Below, in pieces: positions 1 to 5,586 of a stretch of 14,406 nt of DNA; positions within the stretch are counted from its first letter, which is position 1; each line of letters starts with the position of its first letter. Below the pieces are notes generated by a model, which searched no databases, had not been told where the DNA came from, and worked only from the letters and a program-made list of their open reading frames with translations. The position numbers and the translations under genes were made by a program. Source of the DNA: SZAS-79 sp038319115 (GTDB lineage Bacteria; Pseudomonadota; Gammaproteobacteria; Burkholderiales; SG8-39); assembly GCA_038319115.1 (NCBI GenBank), contig JBBQCV010000085.1:1-14406 (forward strand). Reading direction: 5' to 3'.

Positions 1-1
1 G

Positions 2-319
2 AGCGACCTCTTCGACGTGCTCGCGCACGTGGCCTATGCCATGCCTCCCGTCACGCGAGAGGTGCGGGCATCGGGCGCGAAGGCTCACATCGACACGGCG
101 TTCAAAGCAAAACAGCGGGTGTTCCTCGATTTCGTCCTGCAGCACTACGTGAGTGTGGGCGTGGAGGAACTGGACCAGGACAAACTCACCCCGCTGCTGC
201 GGCTCCGGTACCACAACTCCATTGCCGACGCCGTGGCTGACCTGGGCGCACCTGAGGAGATCGGCCAGGTATTCGCCGGGTTCCAGAAGTTTCTGTATGA
301 ACCGCGCGCTGGCGCGTGA
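2..319 (+). CDS. hsdR: Type I restriction enzyme R subunit (HsdR), C-terminal end only
   Basis: This is the last ~105 residues of an HsdR subunit, the ATP-dependent translocase/nuclease subunit of a type I restriction-modification complex. The reading frame is open from base 2, so the gene enters from outside the window; the GTG at 17 is internal, not a start. The segment SDLFDVLAHVAYAMPPVTRE followed by VGVEELDQDKLTPLLRLRYH and ADLGAPEEIGQVFAGFQKF matches what I know of the HsdR C-terminal helical region, which contacts the methylase core. The nuclease and helicase motifs lie upstream and cannot be seen. The natural stop is TGA at 317-319. Methylase (HsdM) and specificity (HsdS) genes are presumably upstream. 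The family call is fairly sure; whether the whole gene is intact is unknown. Confidence 0.85.
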   Translation, partial: SDLFDVLAHVAYAMPPVTREVRASGAKAHIDTAFKAKQRVFLDFVLQHYVSVGVEELDQDKLTPLLRLRYHNSIADAVADLGAPEEIGQVFAGFQKFLYEPRAGA

Positions 320-333
320 GGCGGTCGCGCGCG

Positions 334-477
334 ATGCAGACTTACACCCGCATGCAATTCCCGCAGGGCGTGACCCCGAACGGAGCGCATGGGATGCTCA
401 CGATCTACGCAAAGAACGAGGAGGAGAACATTCCCGCTCATGTCCTGCGCAAGATCAAGGAGGAAATTGATGGCTAA
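334..477 (+). pseudogene. RelE/ParE-like toxin remnant (C-terminal stub)
   Basis: A 47-codon frame starts at ATG 334 and ends at TAA 475-477. Its last ~27 residues (MLTIYAKNEEENIPAHVLRK, then IKEEIDG) resemble the C-terminal strand and helix of RelE/HigB-type mRNA-interferase toxins that sit directly upstream of XRE antitoxins. The first ~20 residues do not resemble that family, and the catalytic N-terminal two thirds is missing. The stub begins only 14 bases after the hsdR stop, so the toxin 5' part was probably deleted when the two loci were joined. Its stop overlaps the downstream antitoxin start by 8 bases, a typical toxin-antitoxin operon junction. I infer it is inactive. A short independent peptide is possible but less likely. 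Confidence 0.55.
459..464 (+). promoter_or_regulatory. Shine-Dalgarno site of the antitoxin gene
   Basis: AGGAGG, a near-perfect ribosome binding site, lies 5 bases upstream of ATG 470 and inside the toxin stub's coding frame. It fixes the antitoxin start at 470 rather than at the in-frame ATG at 389 or the ATG at 441 in another frame. Confidence 0.75.
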
Positions 478-741
478 GACCAAACGGAATATCGGACTGG
501 AAATTCTCGAAGGCATTCGCGAAATCAAGCGCGGGGAGCACGGTCGAATTGTCAATGTCCCCTCCGTATCCACCGTTCGGGAGCGAACCGGCCTTTCCCA
601 ATCGCGATTCGCCGAGCTCCTCGGCGTTTCGGTGCGTACTCTTCAAGAATGGGAACAAGGTCGACGCGCTCCTTCGGTGCAGCCCGAACGCTGCTCCTCA
701 TCGCGCAAAAGAATCCCAGTGCGTTACTCGAAGTCGCGTAG
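470..741 (+). pseudogene. XRE/HigA-type antitoxin, interrupted by a one-base frameshift
   Basis: The product is a helix-turn-helix antitoxin/operon repressor of the family that pairs with RelE/HigB toxins. From ATG 470 the frame gives MAKTKRNIGLEILEGIREIK and then a helix-turn-helix (GLSQSRFAELLGVSVRTLQE, roughly residues 43-62) ending in WEQGRRAPS. After the Ser codon at 674 homology stops, but it resumes in the next frame from GGT 676 (GAARTLLLIAQKNPSALLEV) to TAG 739-741. One base is missing near 675. Restored, the protein would be about 90 residues, the usual family size. Read without correction, the frame continues as non-homologous, Arg/Ser-rich sequence to 862, into the convergent neighbour. 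Neither an obvious homopolymer nor a slippery heptamer lies at the break, which favours a real mutation over programmed shifting. The DNA-binding part remains intact, so residual repression is conceivable. Confidence 0.75.
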
Positions 742-786
742 TCGGAATCTGAAACGGCGCCCACCTTCGCTCGTTTCCGGCACCAG

Positions 787-1323
787 CTACTGCATCCGCA
801 CTTCCCCCGACTCGCCCATCTCAGGCGGCCGGCCGGTGATGGCGGCCTTGGTCATCTTGTAGACCTGCGTCACCTTGTTGTCCTTCACGTCCCAGTAGTG
901 GGCGTGGGTAATCACCACTTCGACCAGCGCGAGGTCGGGATCGTCCACCCCGGCGGGGAACCACGCTCCCGCCAGCTTGGACCACAGCGCGCCCACCTTG
1001 GAACGGTCGTCGACCACGCGCGCAGAGCCTGAGACCGACACGTAACGGTCGGAGTCGGGATCGGCGTAACTGACGCTGACCGTCGGCTCGGCTTCGATGT
1101 CCTCGACCGGGTCGCCCTGGCGCGACATGAAGAACCACAGCCGGTCCTGCTCGTCTTCCTTGCCGTTTTGCGTGGTCATCGGACGCGAGTGCAGGTGACC
1201 ATCGCCGTGCCGGGTGGTGAACATGGCGAAGCGGATATGCCGGATGAGGTCCCACAGTTTCTCCGGGGAATCCGTGCCGTCGGATGCGCCGGACTTGCTG
1301 GACTTGCCTTTGGTCGTACCCAT
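787..1323 (-). CDS. Pyridoxamine 5'-phosphate oxidase-like flavoprotein (general stress protein 26 type)
   Basis: A 178-residue protein of the FMN-binding split-barrel fold. Residues ~20-170 carry the family pattern: a helix (EKLWDLIRHIRFAMFTTR), the FMN-contacting HLHSRPM stretch (residues ~43-49), the strand RLWFFMSRQGDPVEDI, then VSVSYADPDSDRYVSVSGSA and a C-terminal HYWDVKDNK region. The first ~19 residues are Lys/Ser/Gly-rich and probably disordered. ATG 1323 is preceded by AAGGA at suitable spacing, which supports this start. The gene is convergent with the broken antitoxin (its stop at 787 lies 45 bases from that gene's restored stop) and is the first gene after the accessory left edge. 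Relatives are annotated as general stress proteins or flavin/F420-type reductases. The true substrate is unknown, and it is not the canonical PdxH of vitamin B6 synthesis. Confidence 0.85.
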   Translation of the reverse strand: MGTTKGKSSKSGASDGTDSPEKLWDLIRHIRFAMFTTRHGDGHLHSRPMTTQNGKEDEQDRLWFFMSRQGDPVEDIEAEPTVSVSYADPDSDRYVSVSGSARVVDDRSKVGALWSKLAGAWFPAGVDDPDLALVEVVITHAHYWDVKDNKVTQVYKMTKAAITGRPPEMGESGEVRMQ

Positions 1324-1426
1324 AGGGGATCCTTAACACTCTGGCTGGAAGAGCTTTGAGGGTAAGGAGCGGGCAAGGGCACGGTCTGTGTGGCAGCGCA
1401 CGGTCTCGCGCCGGCAGAACCCGAGC

Positions 1427-1450
1427 AAAAAAAGGGGCGCCGCAGCGCCC
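1427..1450 (-). terminator. Rho-independent terminator of the cnoX-like gene
   Basis: On the minus strand the stem GGGCGC, loop TGCG, stem GCGCCC is followed by C and seven T residues (the A-run at 1427-1433 on the plus strand). It sits 24 bases beyond the stop of the thioredoxin-TPR gene and so ends that transcript before the downstream flavoprotein gene. It is the only textbook intrinsic terminator I see in the window. Confidence 0.85.
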
Positions 1451-1473
1451 GGTAGGAAAGCGCGCCTTCGCCC

Positions 1474-2385
1474 CTAGTACAAGGCGCTCGCCAGTTTCCT
1501 GCGGTACTCCGAAACGAGGTCGGCCTCGTCCGTGGCGAGGTTGAAGATCGCCACCATCTGTTTTCTCGCTGCGCCGTCCTTGAACTCCTTGTCGCGGCGC
1601 AGGATCTCTAGCAGCTCGTCCAGGGCCGCGCGGTAGTTCCGCTTACCGGCATGCAGGTTGGCCAGCAGCAGGCGCGCCTCGTGGTCGGCCGGGTTCGCGG
1701 CCACGGCCTTGGCGAGTTCCGCCTCGCCCGGCCCGGTTTGGCCAGAGCGTGCAAATGCAATGCCCTGGCGCAGCGTTTCGACGCGCTCGTCCCAGTCGAT
1801 GTTAGGGCGGATCGCGTCGAGCACCTCGCCGGCCGCATCGAGGTCCTTCCTCCGCGTCAGCAGCTCGGCGAGTTCGAGGCGGGCCGGGTCGTTCTTGGCG
1901 TCCAGCTCGACGGCCTTTTTCAACGCGGCCACCGCACCGTCCACGTCGCCCGCCGCTGACAGCTCTCCCGCGCGCGTACGCTCGAGGTCCGATGCCGTGG
2001 GCAACAGCTTGTCGATGAAGGCGCGCAACTGCGGCAGCGGTAGCGCGCCCACGAAGGCGCCGACCTGCTTGCCGTTGCGGATCGCGCGCACGTCGGGGAT
2101 CGAGCGCACGCCGAACTCCTGCGCGAGGTCGATGCTCTCGTCGGAATTGACCTTGACCAGCTTGAACTTGCCGCCGTACTCCACCGCGAGCTTTTCGAGC
2201 ATGGGTTTGAGGACCTTGCACGGGCCGCACCACGGCGCCCAGAAGTCGATGATCACCGGCACCTCTTTGGAGGCCTCCAGCACTTCCTGGTTGAAGTTGC
2301 GGGCGTCGACGTCCACCGCATGGCTCGGTGGGCCGGGCGGCAGGGCGCCGGGCAGCGCGCTTTCCAATGGCACTTGCGTCGTCAC
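1474..2385 (-). CDS. cnoX: Thioredoxin-TPR co-chaperedoxin, CnoX/YbbN family
   Basis: An N-terminal thioredoxin domain is joined to a C-terminal TPR-like helical region, the CnoX (YbbN) architecture: a holdase that protects proteins from oxidation and hands them to GroEL/DnaK. With the chosen start, residues ~24-125 form the thioredoxin fold with active site WCGPC (Cys53 and Cys56) and the cis-Pro loop RSIPD. Residues ~130-300 carry repeated helix pairs with Asp/Ala/Leu TPR character, for example GELSAAGDVDGAVAALKKAV and ARLLLANLHAGKRNYRAALD. The GTG at 2385 is preferred because GAGGAG lies 9-10 bases upstream. The longer frame from ATG 2448 adds 21 Arg/Pro-rich residues without homology and would take up most of the divergent promoter space. 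E. coli CnoX lacks a functional CXXC, whereas this one keeps it, so oxidoreductase activity is expected. Length (303 residues) is normal for the family. Confidence 0.88.
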   Translation of the reverse strand: MTTQVPLESALPGALPPGPPSHAVDVDARNFNQEVLEASKEVPVIIDFWAPWCGPCKVLKPMLEKLAVEYGGKFKLVKVNSDESIDLAQEFGVRSIPDVRAIRNGKQVGAFVGALPLPQLRAFIDKLLPTASDLERTRAGELSAAGDVDGAVAALKKAVELDAKNDPARLELAELLTRRKDLDAAGEVLDAIRPNIDWDERVETLRQGIAFARSGQTGPGEAELAKAVAANPADHEARLLLANLHAGKRNYRAALDELLEILRRDKEFKDGAARKQMVAIFNLATDEADLVSEYRRKLASALY

Positions 2386-2494
2386 GGTCTTTCTCCTCGG
2401 AACAGGTGAAACATAGATGGGGCGAGGGTAGGCGCGATTCAAGCCCATGTAAAATAAGCGCCTCTTACCGGACCGAATTCCAGATGGAGCCGCA
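2386..2494. promoter_or_regulatory. Divergent intergenic region between cnoX and fdxA
   Basis: This 109-bp spacer must hold promoters in both directions. For fdxA, TAAAAT at 2450-2455 is a possible -10 about 40 bases from the start, with no convincing -35. GGAG at 2486-2489 is the fdxA ribosome site. For cnoX, TTGAAT (2442-2437, minus strand) is a possible -35, but no good -10 follows at standard spacing. No strong inverted repeat was found. Confidence 0.3.
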
Positions 2495-2833
2495 ATGACC
2501 TACCTCGTCACCGAGAACTGCATCAAGTGCAAGTACATGGACTGCGTTGAAGTCTGCCCGGTGGACTGCTTCTACGAGGGCGACAACATGCTCGTCATCA
2601 ATCCGGACGAGTGTATCGACTGCGGCGTGTGCGAGCCCGAATGCCCGCCGGGGGCGATCATCCCGGATTCGGACGAGCGCGGCGAGAAGTGGCTCAAGCT
2701 GAACACCGATTTCTCGGTCAAGTGGCCCAACATCACGCGCAAGGGCACCGCGCCCGCCGATGCCGACACCTACCTCAAAGAGGAAGGCAAGTTCGACAAG
2801 TACTTCAGCGCCGAACCCGGCACGGGCGAATAG
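2495..2833 (+). CDS. fdxA: Ferredoxin FdxA, seven-iron type ([3Fe-4S][4Fe-4S])
   Basis: A 112-residue ferredoxin closely resembling Azotobacter vinelandii ferredoxin I. It starts MTYLVTENCIKCKYMDCVEV and continues CPVDCFYEGDN, followed by DECIDCGVCEPECP. By analogy with that protein, Cys9, Cys17 and Cys50 would bind the 3Fe-4S cluster and Cys21, Cys40, Cys43 and Cys46 the 4Fe-4S cluster; Cys12 and Cys25 are the extra conserved cysteines. The C-terminal half (WLKLNTDFSVKWPNITRKG) is the usual FdxA extension. It is a soluble low-potential electron carrier. The start is supported by GGAG 5 bases upstream. The AcnX large-subunit gene follows after only 15 bases, suggesting co-transcription. The physiological electron partner is not indicated by sequence. 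Confidence 0.93.
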   Translation: MTYLVTENCIKCKYMDCVEVCPVDCFYEGDNMLVINPDECIDCGVCEPECPPGAIIPDSDERGEKWLKLNTDFSVKWPNITRKGTAPADADTYLKEEGKFDKYFSAEPGTGE

Positions 2834-2848
2834 CCCCGCCGCCGCGCC

Positions 2849-4090
2849 ATGGAACTCACAAGCGAAGAACAGGCCATGCTTGCCGGCGAGCACGGCGAGG
2901 CGATCAAAAAGGCAGTCGAATTCCAGGTCGAGGTGGGCAAGTTCTGGGGCGCCAAGCGCTTCGTGCCCGTGACCAACGTCCACATGATGGGCGACATCGA
3001 GGTCATGGGCGACGGCGGCCTCGAATGGCTCGAGGCCACCGCCAAGCTGGGTGCTCGCTGCGTGGTCGGCACCACCACCAACGCGCGCTGCGTCGACTTC
3101 GCCCACTGCAAGCGCCTTGGGCAGGACGAAGGCGAGGCGGCCAAGGAAAAGGTCCTGATCGCCACGCTTCGACGCATGAACGTGGTGACCACCGATACCT
3201 GCATCAACTACCAGACGGTGTACCAGCCGCACCTGGGTGAGCACGTTGCCTGGGGCGACACCGGCACGGTCATCTACGCCAACTCGGTGTTCGGTGCGCG
3301 CAGCAATTTCGAATCCGGCCCGGCCGCGCTGGCCGCGGGCATCACCGGGCGCACGCCGGCCTATGGGTTTCACCTAGACGAGCATCGCCGCGGCACTTTC
3401 ACGGTCGAGCTCACCGCGGCGCTCGATGACCTCGCCGACTGGGGCGCCATCGGCAAGCTGGTGGGCGAGACGCACCAGAACTACTACGCGGTGCCGGTGT
3501 TTCATGGCCAACGTCGGGCCCCCGGCGCCGATGAGTTGAAGCACCTCGGCGCGGCGCTGGCGAGCTACGGGTCGATGGGCATGTTCCACATGGTGGGCGT
3601 CACGCCCGAGGCGCCGAGCATCGAGGCGGCGCTGGGTGGCAACACGCCCACCGACCGCATGACAATTGGCGATGCCGAGATCGAGGCCGTCTACCGCGGC
3701 TACAAGATGGGCGACGGCGATGCGCGGCTGGTGGTGTTCTCCGGCCCGCAACAGTCGCTGTTCGAAATGAAGCTGCTGGCCGAGCTCTTCGACGGCCGCA
3801 AGGTGAAGGAAGGTTCGAGCGTCTTCATCACCACCAACGATGCGGTCCTCGCGCAGGCACGCAAGCTCGGCTATGCGCAGACCCTCGAGGCCGCCGGCGC
3901 CACCATCCTCGAAGGGGTGTGCTTCTACATCCTGCAGAACCTGTCGCCGATGCGCATCGCCAACAAGTGGACCAACATGGTGTCCAACTCCGCCAAGATC
4001 GTGAACATCATCGGCGCGCACCGCTTCAACACCATCCTGCGACGCACACGCGACTGCGTCGAGATCGCCTGCTCGGGGACGCTCAAGTGA
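2849..4090 (+). CDS. Aconitase X catalytic (large) subunit
   Basis: A 413-residue protein of the AcnX family (formerly DUF521), the catalytic part of an iron-sulfur dehydratase distantly related to aconitase. Family features include the start LTSEEQAMLAGEHGEAIKKA, the VTNVHMMGD region, TTTNARCVDF, TTDTCINYQ, the ANSVFGARSNFESGPAALAA block and the C-terminal DCVEIACSGTLK. Candidate cluster ligands among its cysteines are Cys71, 81, 87, 118, 358, 403 and 408; which ones bind cannot be settled by reading. Characterised single-chain AcnX enzymes are cis-3-hydroxy-L-proline dehydratases, and two-subunit archaeal ones are mevalonate-5-phosphate dehydratases. This is a two-subunit form. No proline or mevalonate gene is nearby, so the substrate is open. 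No purine-rich ribosome site precedes ATG 2849; translation may depend on coupling to fdxA just upstream. Confidence 0.88.
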   Translation: MELTSEEQAMLAGEHGEAIKKAVEFQVEVGKFWGAKRFVPVTNVHMMGDIEVMGDGGLEWLEATAKLGARCVVGTTTNARCVDFAHCKRLGQDEGEAAKEKVLIATLRRMNVVTTDTCINYQTVYQPHLGEHVAWGDTGTVIYANSVFGARSNFESGPAALAAGITGRTPAYGFHLDEHRRGTFTVELTAALDDLADWGAIGKLVGETHQNYYAVPVFHGQRRAPGADELKHLGAALASYGSMGMFHMVGVTPEAPSIEAALGGNTPTDRMTIGDAEIEAVYRGYKMGDGDARLVVFSGPQQSLFEMKLLAELFDGRKVKEGSSVFITTNDAVLAQARKLGYAQTLEAAGATILEGVCFYILQNLSPMRIANKWTNMVSNSAKIVNIIGAHRFNTILRRTRDCVEIACSGTLK

Positions 4091-4518
4091 GCGGCGAAGT
4101 GATTCGCGCAGTGATCCACGTTCAGCGTGCTTACGGCCCGGTGGTGGAGGGCGAGGCGGTGGTGTCCGAGGAGGGCTTCTCGCCGCGCTACGACCTCGAC
4201 CGCTGGACCGGCGTGATCACCAAGCCCGGCCACAAGCTCGAAGGCACCAACATCCGCGACAAGATCTGCTTCTTCCCGACCGCCAAGGGCGGCATCGCCG
4301 CCGGCTGGGCGTTCTACGACATCAAGTGGAAGAAAATCGCGCCCAAGGCGTTCATCTTCGGCGTGACCAACCCGGTGATGGTGCAGGGCGCGGTGTTCGC
4401 CGGCATCACCATCACCGAGGGCTGGACCCCGCATCCGCGCGAGGTGGTGCGCACCGGCGACCGCGTTCGGGTGGACCCGGCGCGCAAGATCATCGAGGTG
4501 CTCGAAAGGAAGGCGTGA
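4087..4518 (+). CDS. Aconitase X swivel (small) subunit
   Basis: A 143-residue protein of the AcnX swivel-domain family (formerly DUF126), which completes the active site of the large subunit encoded immediately upstream. Recognisable parts are GPVVEGEAVVSEEGFSPRYD, TGVITKPGHKLEGTNIRDKI, the substrate-loop-like PTAKGGIAAGW and ITEGWTPHPREVVRTGDRV. The GTG at 4087 overlaps the large-subunit stop (GTGA), which fixes the start and implies translational coupling, suiting a one-to-one complex. The size agrees with stand-alone swivel subunits. It is confidently the partner of the preceding gene; the substrate is unknown, as for the large subunit. Confidence 0.87.
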   Translation: MSGEVIRAVIHVQRAYGPVVEGEAVVSEEGFSPRYDLDRWTGVITKPGHKLEGTNIRDKICFFPTAKGGIAAGWAFYDIKWKKIAPKAFIFGVTNPVMVQGAVFAGITITEGWTPHPREVVRTGDRVRVDPARKIIEVLERKA

Positions 4519-5072
4519 TGGGAAAACTCCTGGCGGCACCCTGTGTAAGCCGGGCCCGGGCCCCGACATCGGCGCTGGCCTTGGCCCTGGCGTCAGCCTT
4601 GACCCTGACCCTCTCCGGCTGCGCTGCCTACGACGGACGCGGTCTCGCCCCGGGCGCAGCCGCGCCCCAGGTCGAAGCCGCCATGGGGCCACCGGCCTTG
4701 CGCGTGGCGCAGCCCGACGGCGGCACGGCGCTGTACTACCCGCGCGGTCCGGAGGGGCGCCACACCTATGTGGCGCTGATGAACAAGGACGGCACCCTGC
4801 GCGCGATCGAGCAGCGCCTCACGCTCGCCAACGTCAACAAGCTCATGGCGGGCAGGACCACCAGGAAGGAAGTGACCGAGCTGTTCGGTCCGCCGAATCC
4901 GTATGTGACCACCAAGCTCGCCCTGTCGGGGCGCGAAGTGTGGGAGTACAAGTGGCTCGACTTCCAGGAAAAGCGCGTGTTGTGGGTGCAGTTCTCCGAG
5001 GACGGCATCCTGCGCGAGGCGCTCAACTCGCGCGACGATTACCACGAGTCGCCGGGCTCGGGCCTGCCTTGA
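4518..5072 (+). CDS. BamE/SmpA-like outer-membrane lipoprotein
   Basis: A 184-residue predicted lipoprotein. The N-terminus has a basic start, an Ala/Leu repeat (ALALALASALTLTL) and the lipobox LSGC, so Cys35 should be lipidated. Ala at +2 would permit export to the outer membrane. The mature part appears to contain two BamE-like modules: residues ~44-95 (APQVEAAMGPPALRVAQPDG) and ~105-160 (LMAGRTTRKEVTELFGPPNP, then GREVWEYKWLDF). The 'tt..ev...fGpP' pattern is the hallmark of SmpA/OmlA/BamE domains. ATG 4518 overlaps the AcnX swivel stop by one base (TGATG), so it belongs to the same transcript. It is longer than true BamE and sits among metabolic genes, so a separate envelope role is more likely than core BAM assembly. 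The function is not known to me. Confidence 0.75.
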   Translation: MGKLLAAPCVSRARAPTSALALALASALTLTLSGCAAYDGRGLAPGAAAPQVEAAMGPPALRVAQPDGGTALYYPRGPEGRHTYVALMNKDGTLRAIEQRLTLANVNKLMAGRTTRKEVTELFGPPNPYVTTKLALSGREVWEYKWLDFQEKRVLWVQFSEDGILREALNSRDDYHESPGSGLP

Positions 5073-5075
5073 GTA

Positions 5076-5090
5076 CCCGGGACGCCCGGG
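5076..5090 (+). repeat. CCCGGG-ACG-CCCGGG hairpin-forming repeat in a 24-base gap
   Basis: Two copies of the palindrome CCCGGG flank ACG between the lipoprotein stop (5072) and the thioesterase start (5097). In RNA this can fold as a six-pair, three-base-loop hairpin just before the thioesterase start codon. No T-run follows, so it is not an intrinsic terminator. It could modulate ribosome access. Confidence 0.4.
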
Positions 5091-5096
5091 GCGGCC

Positions 5097-5513
5097 ATGG
5101 CTGACCTCGGCGTGGCGGCGGCGCAGGACATCCTCGCCGCCAATTTCGCCCCGTGGGTGCTCGACCTCGGATTGAGCGTGGAATCGGTCGGGGAGGGCGT
5201 CGCAGTGCTGCGCCTGCCGTACTCCGAGCGGCTGGTGCGCGTCGGAGGAACCCTGTGCGGGCAGGCGCTCATGTCGGCCGCCGACACCGCGATGGTGATC
5301 GCGCTGTCGGGTTCGTTCGGCGCTTTCAAGCCGGTCACCACCGTGTCGCAGAACGTGACCTTCATGCGCCCGATCGCGGCGCAGGACGTTCTGGTCGAGG
5401 CGAAAGTGATGCGCCTGGGCAAGACGCTCGCGTTCGGCGAGATCACCCTGCGTGGCGCCAAGGACGAGCGCCCCGCCTGTCACGCCACCACCACCTACGC
5501 CATCCTCGGCTGA
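5097..5513 (+). CDS. PaaI-type hotdog-fold thioesterase
   Basis: A 138-residue single hotdog-domain protein of the PaaI/YbgC-like acyl-CoA thioesterase group. The sequence LSVESVGEGVAVLRLPYSER leads into VGGTLCGQALMSAADTAMVI, which corresponds to the family's hotdog helix and substrate pocket (usual form: GG..HGG....l.D.a). The strand TVSQNVTFMRPIAAQDVLVE follows, then VMRLGKTLAFGEITLRG. In the helix motif, the common His-Gly is replaced by Cys-Gly here, so catalytic detail may differ. ATG 5097 is the first sensible start; no strong ribosome site is seen beyond GGGGCGG. It is the last gene of the plus-strand run and faces the acyl-CoA ligase convergently. The acyl substrate is unknown. Confidence 0.82.
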   Translation: MADLGVAAAQDILAANFAPWVLDLGLSVESVGEGVAVLRLPYSERLVRVGGTLCGQALMSAADTAMVIALSGSFGAFKPVTTVSQNVTFMRPIAAQDVLVEAKVMRLGKTLAFGEITLRGAKDERPACHATTTYAILG

Positions 5514-5586
5514 GACTGTTTTTCCTTTTCCGGAAAGACAATTGCCACGAAAGCCGCGCGCCAGTTAGGTCTTTGAAAACTAAAGT
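5514..5586. other. Convergent intergenic spacer without an obvious terminator
   Basis: This 73-base gap separates the thioesterase and acyl-CoA ligase stops. It is noticeably more A/T-rich than its neighbours and has T-runs (TTTTT at 5519-5523) and a short CCGGAAAG palindrome-like element. No GC-rich stem followed by a T-run is visible on either strand, so termination here, if any, is not of the textbook intrinsic type. Confidence 0.5.

Noticed and set aside
668..680. Programmed -1 frameshift in the antitoxin gene
   Set aside because: No X XXY YYZ slippery heptamer, stem-loop or pseudoknot is evident at the break, so mutation or sequencing error is simpler.
1324..1473. Possible small gene between the flavoprotein and cnoX genes
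   Set aside because: The 150-base spacer holds the cnoX terminator and room for a promoter. The frames crossing it are short, Arg-rich and without a ribosome site.
2386..2448. 21-residue N-terminal extension of CnoX from ATG 2448
   Set aside because: The GTG at 2385 has a strong GAGGAG ribosome site. The extension has no thioredoxin homology and would consume the divergent promoter region.
2465..4692. Series of minus-strand frames over fdxA, acnX and the lipoprotein gene
   Set aside because: All are shadows of well-supported plus-strand genes; they are rich in Val, His, Asp, Leu and Arg and have no domain signature.
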